Source: Fen-999 sp964469455
Lineage (GTDB): Bacteria; Pseudomonadota; Gammaproteobacteria; Burkholderiales; Rhodocyclaceae
Reading direction: 5' to 3'
DNA length: 26,184 nt
NCBI GenBank assembly: GCA_964469455.1
Contig: CAYXZX010000016.1
Span: 1-26,184 of the forward strand
Under the pieces are notes generated by a model that did no database searches, was not told the origin of the DNA, and was given only the letters and a program-made list of their open reading frames with translations. The position numbers and the translations under genes were made by a program. Positions 8,780-16,450 of this stretch are shown here, in pieces; position 1 is the stretch's first letter, and every line of letters starts with the position of its first letter.

Positions 8780-9222
8780 AGTCGATGGACATCCACCAGA
8801 TACTGGACTATCTGCCGCATCGCTATCCGATTCTGCTGGTGGATCGCGTGCTTGATCTGGTGCCCGGTGAACGTATCACCGCCTTGAAGAACGTCACCAT
8901 CAACGAACCGTTCTTTCCCGGCCATTACCCGCATCACCCGGTGATGCCCGGCGTCCTGATCATCGAGGCCATGGCGCAGACGGCGGCATTGCTGTCGTTC
9001 GAAACGATGGGACGGAAGTCCGATGACAATTCCGTTTACTACTTCGTTGGCATCGACGGGGCGCGCTTCAAGCGGCCGGTGATGCCAGGCGATCAGTTGA
9101 TGCTGGAAGTCTCGATCCTGACCAGCAAGCGCAGCATCTGGAAATATTCGGCAACCGCCAGGGTCGACGGACAGATCGCCGCCGAGGCGGAATTGATGTG
9201 CACGCTGCGCTCGACCGAATGA
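8776..9222 (+). CDS. fabZ: 3-hydroxyacyl-ACP dehydratase FabZ
   Basis: The 148-residue hot-dog-fold enzyme dehydrates 3-hydroxyacyl-ACP to trans-2-enoyl-ACP in fatty acid elongation. It therefore competes with LpxA and LpxD for the same hydroxyacyl-ACP pool. The catalytic His50 is in FFPGHYPHHPVMPG and Glu64 is in IIEAMAQ, with the family's 14-residue spacing. The start at 8776 has GGAG at 8764-8767 and overlaps lpxD by 4 bp. A second Met at residue 4 is an alternative start. The stop overlaps lpxA by 4 bp. Clustering with lpx genes is the usual arrangement. Confidence 0.97.
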   Translation: MKSMDIHQILDYLPHRYPILLVDRVLDLVPGERITALKNVTINEPFFPGHYPHHPVMPGVLIIEAMAQTAALLSFETMGRKSDDNSVYYFVGIDGARFKRPVMPGDQLMLEVSILTSKRSIWKYSATARVDGQIAAEAELMCTLRSTE

Positions 9223-9992
9223 GCATTCATCCCACGGCCATCGTCCATGCCGGTGCGCGTCTCGGCGCGGGGGTCGAGGTCGGGCCGTACTCGGTGATCG
9301 GCGAACATGTCGAGGTCGGCGAAAACACATGGATCGGGCCGCACGTGGTCATCGGCGGTCACACCCGTATCGGCCGCGACAACCGTATTTTCCAGTTCTG
9401 TTCCGTCGGCGAGATGCCACAGGACAAGAAGTACGCCGGTGAACCGACCCGGCTGGAGATCGGCGATCGCAACACCATCCGGGAGTTCTGCACGCTGAAT
9501 TGCGGCACCGCCCAGGACGCCGGCGTGACCCGGCTCGGCAATGACAACTGGATCATGGCGTACGTTCATCTTGCCCATGACTGCCAGGTCGGCAACCACA
9601 CCATTTTTGCCAACAACGCACAGCTCGCCGGGCACGTGCACATCGGGGACTGGGTGATTCTCGGCGGCTTTACCGGCGTGCACCAGTTCGTGCGGGTCGG
9701 GGCCCACAGCATGACCGCCGTGGGCACTGTTCTGCTGCAGGACTTGCCGCCCTATGTCATGGCGGCGGGCAACGCCGCCGAGCCTCACGGCATCAACAGC
9801 GAGGGCCTGAAGCGGCGCGGTTTTTCGCCAGAGTCAGTCATGACGATACGCCGCGCCTACAAGACGCTCTATAAGTCCGGGCTCAAGCTCGAGGAGGCGC
9901 GCGCGGCCATCGCAGCCGAGGCCGTTACCGTTGCCGAATTGATGCCATTGGTTGATTTCCTGGCGCGGCCGGGACGTGGAATCATTCGCTGA
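9219..9992 (+). CDS. lpxA: UDP-N-acetylglucosamine O-acyltransferase
   Basis: The 257-residue beta-helix trimer enzyme starts lipid A synthesis by moving a 3-hydroxyacyl chain from ACP to the 3-OH of UDP-GlcNAc. The start at 9219 gives the canonical MSIHPTAIV N-terminus and a 4-bp overlap with fabZ. An in-frame ATG at 9198 would add seven unrelated residues. Catalytic His120 is in HLAHDCQVG, with His117 and His155 (VHQF) also conserved. The position matching E. coli Gly173, the acyl-chain ruler, is Val168 by hand alignment. The stretch TLNCGT (93-97 region) differs from the usual ...RGT. It overlaps lpxB by 1 bp. Confidence 0.96.
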   Translation: MSIHPTAIVHAGARLGAGVEVGPYSVIGEHVEVGENTWIGPHVVIGGHTRIGRDNRIFQFCSVGEMPQDKKYAGEPTRLEIGDRNTIREFCTLNCGTAQDAGVTRLGNDNWIMAYVHLAHDCQVGNHTIFANNAQLAGHVHIGDWVILGGFTGVHQFVRVGAHSMTAVGTVLLQDLPPYVMAAGNAAEPHGINSEGLKRRGFSPESVMTIRRAYKTLYKSGLKLEEARAAIAAEAVTVAELMPLVDFLARPGRGIIR

Positions 9993-11143
9993 TGTCAACG
10001 GTCACGGTGGCCATGGTGGCCGGCGAGGCCTCCGGCGATCTCCTGGCTGCCCATCTGATCGCCGCCCTCAGGCAGCACTTGCCGGGTGCGCGGTTCGTCG
10101 GCATCGGTGGCCCGAAAATGCAGCGGGAGGGTTTCGATGCCTGGTGGCCTTCGGAGAAACTCGCCGTGCATGGCTACGCCGAAGCATTGCGCCACTACCG
10201 GGAGATTGCCGGCATCCGCAAACGCCTGCTGGCGAGACTGATCGATCAGCGTCCAAACGCCTTCATCGGCGTCGATGCTCCTGATTTCAATCTCTGGCTG
10301 GAGGCGCGCCTCAAGGCCCGGGGTGTGCCGGCGATCCACTATGTCAGCCCATCGGTCTGGGCTTGGCGGTCGGGCCGGGTTGCCAGAATTGCGCGCTCCG
10401 TGAGCCACATGCTGACATTGTTTCCGTTCGAGACGGAAATCTATCGGCAGCGGGGCATCCCCGTCAGCTACGTCGGCCATCCTTTTGCCGACATGATTCC
10501 ACTCGAAGTCGATCGCGCTGGCGCCAAGACGCAACTCGGTGTAAGCAAGGTGGCGGGGCGGGTATTCGCCTTGCTGCCTGGCAGCCGACAATCCGAGCTT
10601 CGGCAACTCGCGGATCTCTGGGTGGAGACCGCCAAGCGGCTGCTCGATCGTTTCCCGGACAGCGTTTTCCTGGTGCCGCTGGTGTCGCGCGAGACCAGGC
10701 TGATGTTCGAAGAGGCGATCTGGCGGCAGGGTGCGCAGGAGTTGCCCTTCAAGCTGCTGTTCGGCCATGCGCGGGAGGCGCTGGCCGCGTGCGATGCGGC
10801 GCTGGTCGCCAGCGGCACGGCGACCCTCGAGGCGGCGCTGCTCAAAGCGCCGATGGTGATTGCCTATCGCCTGGCTCCCTTGTCCTGGCACCTCATGCGG
10901 CGCATGCGCCTGCAACCCTGGATCGGCTTGCCCAACATACTTGCCAGTCGATTCGTGGTGCCGGAATTCCTTCAGCACGAAGCATCGGCCGAAAATCTTG
11001 CCCAAGCGCTGGGCAACGTGGTCGGCGATGCCCAGGTCAAGGCGGCGGTGGAACGCGTCTTCACCTCGCTGCATGGCCAGTTGCGACAAGAAACCGCCGA
11101 CAAGGCAGCTTCAGCCATACTGCCATATCTCCAGACTCGATGA
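9992..11143 (+). CDS. lpxB: Lipid-A-disaccharide synthase
   Basis: The 383-residue GT19 glycosyltransferase joins UDP-2,3-diacylglucosamine to lipid X on the inner face of the inner membrane, forming the lipid A disaccharide. The N-terminal motif VAMVAGEASGDLLAAHLI is diagnostic, as are YVSPSVWAWR, YVGHPFAD and ALLPGSRQSE. A glycosyltransferase donor-site region ALVASGTATLEAAL lies near the C-terminus. Length is normal. The ATG at 9992 shares one base with the lpxA stop. The end overlaps rnhB by 4 bp. The LpxH/LpxI step between lpxA and lpxB is not encoded here. Confidence 0.97.
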   Translation: MSTVTVAMVAGEASGDLLAAHLIAALRQHLPGARFVGIGGPKMQREGFDAWWPSEKLAVHGYAEALRHYREIAGIRKRLLARLIDQRPNAFIGVDAPDFNLWLEARLKARGVPAIHYVSPSVWAWRSGRVARIARSVSHMLTLFPFETEIYRQRGIPVSYVGHPFADMIPLEVDRAGAKTQLGVSKVAGRVFALLPGSRQSELRQLADLWVETAKRLLDRFPDSVFLVPLVSRETRLMFEEAIWRQGAQELPFKLLFGHAREALAACDAALVASGTATLEAALLKAPMVIAYRLAPLSWHLMRRMRLQPWIGLPNILASRFVVPEFLQHEASAENLAQALGNVVGDAQVKAAVERVFTSLHGQLRQETADKAASAILPYLQTR

Positions 11144-11697
11144 TCTGTGGCGTCGATGAGGCAGGGCGGGGGCCCTTGGCGGGGCCGGTGGTGGCAGCCG
11201 CGGTCATCCTTGATATTGGGCGTCCAATCGATGGCCTGGCCGATTCGAAGAAGCTTTCCGCCCGTATTAGGCAACGACTGGCCTTGGAGATCCAGGAACG
11301 GGCGGTCGGTTGGGCGGTTGCCGAAGCCAGTGTCGAGGAAATCGATCGGCTCAATATCCTTCGCGCCACGATGCTCGCCATGAAGCGGGCGATCGAGGCC
11401 TTGCGCGTGCGACCTACGGAGGTGCTGGTCGACGGCAACCGCTGCCCCGACATCGACCTGCCGGTCCGATCGATCATCCGTGGCGACGCGAGCGAGGCTG
11501 CCATTTCGGCGGCATCGATTCTTGCCAAGACCTACCGGGATGACGGCATGCTGCGGCTGCACGCTACCTATCCGGAATATGGCTTCGATCGCCACATGGG
11601 CTATGGCACGGCCGTTCATCTCGACGCCTTGAGGCGGCACGGGCCGGCCCCCTGCCACCGGCGCAGCTTCGCACCCGTTCGCCAGTTGCTGGAATAA
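11140..11697 (+). CDS. rnhB: Ribonuclease HII
   Basis: The 185-residue nuclease cuts the RNA strand in RNA-DNA hybrids and at single misincorporated ribonucleotides. The active-site carboxylates are visible: D6 and E7 in GVDEAGRGPLAGP, D98 in VLVDGN and D116 in RGDASEAAISAASILAK. The 18-residue spacing between the last two matches the E. coli enzyme. The start at 11140 overlaps lpxB by 4 bp and leaves only four residues before the catalytic block. The frame is open upstream but shows no family similarity there. It is somewhat shorter than E. coli RnhB (198). lpxB-rnhB adjacency is widespread in proteobacteria. Confidence 0.96.
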   Translation: MICGVDEAGRGPLAGPVVAAAVILDIGRPIDGLADSKKLSARIRQRLALEIQERAVGWAVAEASVEEIDRLNILRATMLAMKRAIEALRVRPTEVLVDGNRCPDIDLPVRSIIRGDASEAAISAASILAKTYRDDGMLRLHATYPEYGFDRHMGYGTAVHLDALRRHGPAPCHRRSFAPVRQLLE

Positions 11698-11785
11698 GAC
11701 GGATCATTGCGCCGGCTCAAGTCCCGGCTGGCGATGAGTTCGGCATAATGTCGTTTCGCCATACACTCTTGGTGCAGAGGCATCC

Positions 11786-12586
11786 TTGGGCAGGATAATC
11801 ACATCGCGCGACAATGCCGCCGTCAAAGCCTTGCGGGCCTTGGGCAGGGACCCGCGCGAGATCAGGCGTCAGGGCCGCACGCTGATCGATGGCCCCCACT
11901 TGCTGGAGTGCTATCGTCGGCGGATCGGCGCGCCAGCGATGATCGTCCTCAGCGAAACCGGCTCGGGAAAGCCAGAGATCGCCGGGCTGCTGGCCGATTG
12001 TCCGGATGCCGATGTCGTGACGGTCGCCGATGGCCTGTTCCGGGAGTTAAGTGGCGTGGCGACGCCCGTTGGCATCCTCGGCGTCATTGAAGTTCCGCCA
12101 ACACCCGACGAGAACATTCCCGGTGGTTGCGTGATGCTCGATGCGGTCCAGGATGCCGGCAATGTCGGCGCCATCCTGCGCACTGCCGCAGCCGCGGGAA
12201 TCGGCGACGTCGTGCTGGGTCCAGGCTGCGCCGGCGTCTGGACGCCGCGCGTCCTGCGCGCTGCCCAGGGCGCGCATTTCAGTCTCAGATTGCATGAAGG
12301 CGTCCTGCTGGAGGCCTTCGTCAGGCGATTCCATGGCGAAAGCCTCGCCGCCATGGCGGGGCAGGGCGACTCGCTGTTTCGCCTGGACCTCAGCGGGGAT
12401 GTCGCCTGGATCTTCGGGAATGAAGGTTCGGGAATATCGGCAGGGCTTGCCGACATGGCGACGCGCCGCGTCACCATTCCCTTGGCAAGCACCACCGAGT
12501 CATTGAATGTCGCTGCGGCGGCGGCGGTCTGCCTGTTCGAAAGCCGGCGTCAACAGAATCTAGAAAAAAGGGGAAAGAAAAAATGA
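11786..12586 (+). CDS. TrmH/SpoU-family RNA 2'-O-ribose methyltransferase
   Basis: The 266-residue protein is a SPOUT methyltransferase that uses S-adenosylmethionine to methylate a ribose 2'-OH in rRNA or tRNA. The three knot motifs are clear: DAVQDAGNVGAILRTA (around residues 120-135), IFGNEGSG, and IPLASTTESLNVAAAAAV. An N-terminal substrate-binding domain of about 100 residues precedes them, as in RlmB/TsnR-type enzymes. The exact RNA target cannot be read from sequence. The start is a TTG at 11786 with AGAGG at 11776-11780. The 88-bp gap after rnhB contains only a weak -10-like CATAAT at 11744. It ends in a lysine-rich tail overlapping the next gene by 4 bp. Confidence 0.9.
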   Translation: MGRIITSRDNAAVKALRALGRDPREIRRQGRTLIDGPHLLECYRRRIGAPAMIVLSETGSGKPEIAGLLADCPDADVVTVADGLFRELSGVATPVGILGVIEVPPTPDENIPGGCVMLDAVQDAGNVGAILRTAAAAGIGDVVLGPGCAGVWTPRVLRAAQGAHFSLRLHEGVLLEAFVRRFHGESLAAMAGQGDSLFRLDLSGDVAWIFGNEGSGISAGLADMATRRVTIPLASTTESLNVAAAAAVCLFESRRQQNLEKRGKKK

Positions 12587-14610
12587 AAACGAGTAACCGC
12601 ACATGCTTGTTCGTTGGGCTCTCTCTTGCCTGCGGAACCGTTGTCGCAGCCGATCCGGCCGAGGATTCCGCATATTTCACGGACATGCCCGTCGTCCTGT
12701 CGGCGTCGCGGCTGACGCAGACCCTCGATGCCGCCCCGGCCGCGGTGACGGTGATCGATCGGGCCACCATCAAGGCGTCCGGTGCGCGCGACGTTGCGAG
12801 CTTGTTCCGGCTTGTGCCGGGAATGACGGTGGGGCTTTATAACGGACGGAAAGTGACGCTTGGCTTCCACGGCTTCTCCGATCCCTATTTCCGACAGTTC
12901 CAGGTGCTGATCGACGGCGTGTCCATCTATAGCCCCATGTGGGGTGGCGCGGAATGGAGCGAACTGCCGATCGCGATCGAGGATATCGAACGTCTCGAAG
13001 TCGTCAGGGGACCGAGCGCGGCGGCCTTTGGCGCCAACGCCTTCCTTGGTGTCGTCAATATCATCACGCGCGATCCGGCAACCGAAAGCAGGTTCGAGGC
13101 GGTCACCAACATTGGTGAGACCGGCATTCGCGATGGCGTGTTGCGTTTCGCCAGCAACGACGGCGACCTGCGCTACCGGTTGACGGTCGGACAACGGAGC
13201 GACCACGGCTTGGATTCCTATCCGGACGATCGGCGCGGCAACTTCATCAATCTGCGCGGGCATTATCGTCTGGAAGGGCAGGATGAACTGCGTTTGCAGG
13301 CTGCCTACACCGGAGGCATTACCCAGAATGGCAACTATTCCGACGAGCCAAATCCCGTGAATGGGCCTCGCGACAGCAACTATGATCAGGGCATGATCCA
13401 GTTGCGGTGGACGCGCGTTCAAGGCGTAGATGACGAATTCTGGGCGCAGTTGTTCCATTCCGAACGAAGCCAACGGGAATCTCTCCCGTATCTGCTGATG
13501 CTGCCGCGGCCGTTCGGCACGTGGAACTATCCGCTTTCGTTCGATTATTCGTATCGTCGCGATGACTTGGAGGTGCAACGCACCAGCCGACTCAGCCCGA
13601 CCTTGCGCGGCGTCTGGGGCGTGCAATTGCGCCAAGACAGCACCCGGTCGCGCGTGTATTTCGCCACGGGCTCAGCCCAACACAGTACGCTCTACCGGCT
13701 GTTCGGAACCCTGGAGTGGCAGCCTTCGCCAGGCTGGATCGTCACGGGCGGAGCGATGTGGGAATGGAACAGTCTTTCGGAGAAGGGTGGCGCATCCCCG
13801 AGCATTGCGCTGAATCGGCAGTTCCTGCCTGGCCATACGGTACGGGTGCGTTGGGCGCAGGGCCGGCGCACGCCGATGCTGTACGAGGAACGCGCGGACC
13901 GGCGCTACGAACTCCCCGCCGGATTGCGAGCCATGCTGCAAGCGCTGGGGTCGCGCCTCGCCGACTTGCCGCTTGTTCAGTCAACGCTGGCCCGCGACGC
14001 GCTCGATGATGAACGCATTCAGTCGCGCGAGGTGTCGTACCTGGGACAGTTCCCTGATCAGCGTGTCGAGGTCGAACTGCACGTCATCGAACACCGCCTC
14101 AGGCACCTGGTCGGCTTGTACGACTATCCGGTCGATACGGCCATGGCTGTGTTCGATAGCGACTATGGGAGCACGCGCGGTTTTCGCAATGATTCTTCAG
14201 CATCCATCAAGGCGCTGACCGGCAGCATCCGCTGGCAACCACGGCGCGGGACGGACGTGCGACTGGCGCTGTCGCGGACTCTGATCGACGCGCGCGGTCC
14301 GGAGGCTGCGGGAATCGAGGAGAGCGGACCTCGCCACACCGTCAGCCTGTTCGCCACGCAGGAGTTGCCCGCCAACTGGCAGGTCGGTTTGGGCTATTAC
14401 CGGGTCGGGTCCATGCGCACGATGTCCGGAGGCGACCTCTTGCCCCCGGTCGAGCGAGTGGATGTTCGGCTGGCCAAGACCGTCAGGTTGGGACAGGGTA
14501 AAGCCGAGGTTGCGCTCGTCGTCCAGAACGCGACCGGCGGCGGGCCACTGTTCGAGCGCGATGACGTCGACCGCCGGACATCCTGGCTGAACGTTCGTTA
14601 CACCTATTGA
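12583..14610 (+). CDS. TonB-dependent outer membrane receptor, substrate unknown
   Basis: The 675-residue product has a signal peptide (residues 1 to about 23, VVAA), then a plug domain (about 35-160) with FRLVPGMTVG, VLIDGVSIY and the conserved IEDIERLEVVRGPSAAAFGANAFLGVVNIITR. A beta-barrel follows, ending in an aromatic residue (WLNVRYTY). Such receptors import scarce ligands using TonB-ExbBD energy. No exbB, exbD or tonB is in this window, and nothing in the protein identifies the ligand. AGGGGA at 12570 and the ATGA overlap with the methyltransferase support the start. The following periplasmic binding-type protein suggests a two-gene uptake or sensing module (inference). Confidence 0.88.
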   Translation: MKTSNRTCLFVGLSLACGTVVAADPAEDSAYFTDMPVVLSASRLTQTLDAAPAAVTVIDRATIKASGARDVASLFRLVPGMTVGLYNGRKVTLGFHGFSDPYFRQFQVLIDGVSIYSPMWGGAEWSELPIAIEDIERLEVVRGPSAAAFGANAFLGVVNIITRDPATESRFEAVTNIGETGIRDGVLRFASNDGDLRYRLTVGQRSDHGLDSYPDDRRGNFINLRGHYRLEGQDELRLQAAYTGGITQNGNYSDEPNPVNGPRDSNYDQGMIQLRWTRVQGVDDEFWAQLFHSERSQRESLPYLLMLPRPFGTWNYPLSFDYSYRRDDLEVQRTSRLSPTLRGVWGVQLRQDSTRSRVYFATGSAQHSTLYRLFGTLEWQPSPGWIVTGGAMWEWNSLSEKGGASPSIALNRQFLPGHTVRVRWAQGRRTPMLYEERADRRYELPAGLRAMLQALGSRLADLPLVQSTLARDALDDERIQSREVSYLGQFPDQRVEVELHVIEHRLRHLVGLYDYPVDTAMAVFDSDYGSTRGFRNDSSASIKALTGSIRWQPRRGTDVRLALSRTLIDARGPEAAGIEESGPRHTVSLFATQELPANWQVGLGYYRVGSMRTMSGGDLLPPVERVDVRLAKTVRLGQGKAEVALVVQNATGGGPLFERDDVDRRTSWLNVRYTY

Positions 14611-14646
14611 GGCGATTGGGAGGTACCTGCCATCCTTCGGGAAACG

Positions 14647-15555
14647 ATGGCCTCCGGACTCAGGAGTTGGCTGCTTGCGTTGATGTTTGCCGTGACGGCG
14701 AGCGTCGCGTGCGCGGCCGATCCCAGGGCACTGATACTTCGGGAGGATACGGCCATCGCCCGGCAGGCAGCGGAGGTGATCGCCGCGGAACTCGTGCGCC
14801 AGGGCTGGAGCGTGACCGAGTCCGGCCCGGGTGCGATGGAAGCACGTCCTGCTGGCGACGCGACGGTCATTGTCCTTGGGCCCAAGGCACTGGCCACGCT
14901 GGTTGGCTGGCCGAGAGTCAGTGGTGGCAGGGCGGCGGTCGCCGCACTGGTCACCAGGTCAGCGGTAGACGAGCAGCCAGCACCAGGCGAACGGTGGTCG
15001 GCCATCGTGCTCGATCAACCCGCGGAGCGCTGGGCAAGCCTGATTCAACTTGCTTTCCCGGGGCGACATGTCGTGGGGGTGCTCGTCGGGGCGATCAACC
15101 GGAAGTGGCTGACACCGCTGGAGCGCAAGTTTCACGAGCGGCAGTTGACCATGATCGACGAAACGGTTGCCGCGACCGATGACGTGGTGCCGGCGCTCGA
15201 GCGCTTGCTGCCACGCGCGGCGGTCCTGCTGGCGCTGCCCGATCCGGCCGTGCATAACCGCAATACGGTGCAGTCGCTCCTGTTGACGACGTACCGCGCC
15301 GGCGTGCCGGTGGTGGCATATTCCGAGTCCTACCTTCAGGCGGGTGCCGCGATTGCCTTGTATTCGACTCCCGCGCAGATCGCCACCCAGGTGATCGAAA
15401 CCGTAAATTCCTTACGGGAAGGCCGGGCCATCGCGACCGTCCAAGCGCCGCGCTATTTCACCGTGGGGGTCAATGCCGCGGTGGCGCGCTCGCTGGGACT
15501 CCAGTTGCCATCGGGTAGCGAGTTAAGGGAACGACTGCGCGCCGGTGATCAGTAG
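14647..15555 (+). CDS. Secreted ABC_sub_bind-like periplasmic protein (orphan)
   Basis: The 302-residue protein begins with a signal peptide cleaved near residue 23 (VACA). It resembles the ABC_sub_bind family of periplasmic binding proteins. The C-terminal half has the family block LLALPDPAVHNRNTVQSLLL, then TYRAGVPVVAYSESYLQAGA and LYSTPAQIATQVIE. No ABC permease or ATPase is adjacent, so it may feed a distant transporter or act as a sensor partner. It follows the TonB receptor after 36 bp. The ATG at 14647 has only a weak GGGA nearby, while a strong GGGAGG at 14618-14623 sits 8 nt before an in-frame ATC at 14632. The 3' end overlaps ppsR by 7 bp, tail to tail. Confidence 0.8.
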   Translation: MASGLRSWLLALMFAVTASVACAADPRALILREDTAIARQAAEVIAAELVRQGWSVTESGPGAMEARPAGDATVIVLGPKALATLVGWPRVSGGRAAVAALVTRSAVDEQPAPGERWSAIVLDQPAERWASLIQLAFPGRHVVGVLVGAINRKWLTPLERKFHERQLTMIDETVAATDDVVPALERLLPRAAVLLALPDPAVHNRNTVQSLLLTTYRAGVPVVAYSESYLQAGAAIALYSTPAQIATQVIETVNSLREGRAIATVQAPRYFTVGVNAAVARSLGLQLPSGSELRERLRAGDQ

Positions 15556-16367
15556 GACGGCTTGTCGAGCTTGACCGTTTGTATCAGGGTCGCCGCTATT
15601 TCCTCGATCGACTTGGTGGTCGAACTCAGCCAACGCACGCCTTCTCGTCGCATCAGCTTCTCGGCAGCGGCCACTTCCCATCGGCAGTTTTCGATCGATG
15701 CATACTTGCTGTCAGGCCGGCGTTCCTGGCGGATCTGGGTCAGCCTTTCCGGGGCAATGGTCAGGCCGAACAGCTTGTCACGGTACCGCTCGATGCCAGC
15801 CGGAAGCCTGTTGCGCTCGAAGTCTTCCGGGATCAGCGGATAATTCGCCGCCTTGACACCGAATTGCAATGCAAGATAAAGGCTGGTGGGTGTCTTGCCG
15901 CAACGCGAGACGCCCACCAGGATGACATCGGCCATGTCCATCCCGGCATCGGTGACTCCGTCATCGTGCGCCAGCGTGTAATTGATGGCTTCGATCCTTT
16001 GGGCATAGTGCTCGCTGGTTGCGCGACTGTGGCCCTTGCCGATGGCTCGCGATGACTTGACGCCCAGTTCCGCTTCCAGCGGCGCGATGAACGTCGAGAT
16101 GAAGTCGAGGAACAGCGCGTCGGCCTCGTGGATGATGCTGACAATGGCGGGATCGACAAGCGTGGTGACCACGACGGGACGAAGCCCATCGCGCTGCCGT
16201 GCCCTGGCGATGCGGCGTTCGCATTCACGCGCCTTGTCGAGCGTGTCGACAAAGGGAATGCGTTCCTGCTTGTAGTCGATCCCATCGAACTGCGACAGCA
16301 GGCTGTGGCCGACGGTCTCGGCCGTGATGCCGGTGCCATCGGAGATGAAGAAGACGGTTCGATTCAT
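15549..16367 (-). CDS. ppsR: PEP synthase regulatory protein (bifunctional kinase/pyrophosphorylase)
   Basis: The 272-residue protein belongs to the DUF299 family. In E. coli its homologue inactivates PEP synthase by ADP-dependent phosphorylation and reactivates it by phosphate-dependent dephosphorylation. The start MNRTVFFISDGTGITAETVG is the family N-terminus. The P-loop-like GVSRCGKTPTS is at residues 152-162. The length is typical. It is divergent from its likely target ppsA across 83 bp, a strong context match. A possible promoter on this strand (TTGTAC, 17 bp, TATTTT) lies at 16407-16435. The stop overlaps the convergent upstream gene. Confidence 0.95.
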   Translation of the reverse strand: MNRTVFFISDGTGITAETVGHSLLSQFDGIDYKQERIPFVDTLDKARECERRIARARQRDGLRPVVVTTLVDPAIVSIIHEADALFLDFISTFIAPLEAELGVKSSRAIGKGHSRATSEHYAQRIEAINYTLAHDDGVTDAGMDMADVILVGVSRCGKTPTSLYLALQFGVKAANYPLIPEDFERNRLPAGIERYRDKLFGLTIAPERLTQIRQERRPDSKYASIENCRWEVAAAEKLMRREGVRWLSSTTKSIEEIAATLIQTVKLDKPSY

Positions 16368-16405
16368 GTGTCGACGATGGCTTCGTTGCGCTGCAGCAAA
16401 GTCGC

Positions 16406-16435
16406 TAAAATAACCGTTTCCCCGAACACGTACAA
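16406..16435. promoter_or_regulatory. Divergent ppsR/ppsA promoter region
   Basis: On the minus strand TTGTAC (16435-16430) and TATTTT (16412-16407) are separated by 17 bp and face ppsR. On the plus strand TAAAAT at 16406-16411 is a possible -10 for ppsA, though no good -35 lies at normal spacing (TTGCGC at 16386 is 14 bp away). The two -10 candidates overlap, so the genes may compete for polymerase. Confidence 0.4.
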
Positions 16436-16450
16436 GCGAGGTAGCGACTC

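Noticed and set aside
11698..11785. Possible promoter or small gene between rnhB and the RNA methyltransferase
   Set aside because: Only a CATAAT hexamer was seen, with no -35 at suitable distance, and no short frame with a ribosome binding site.
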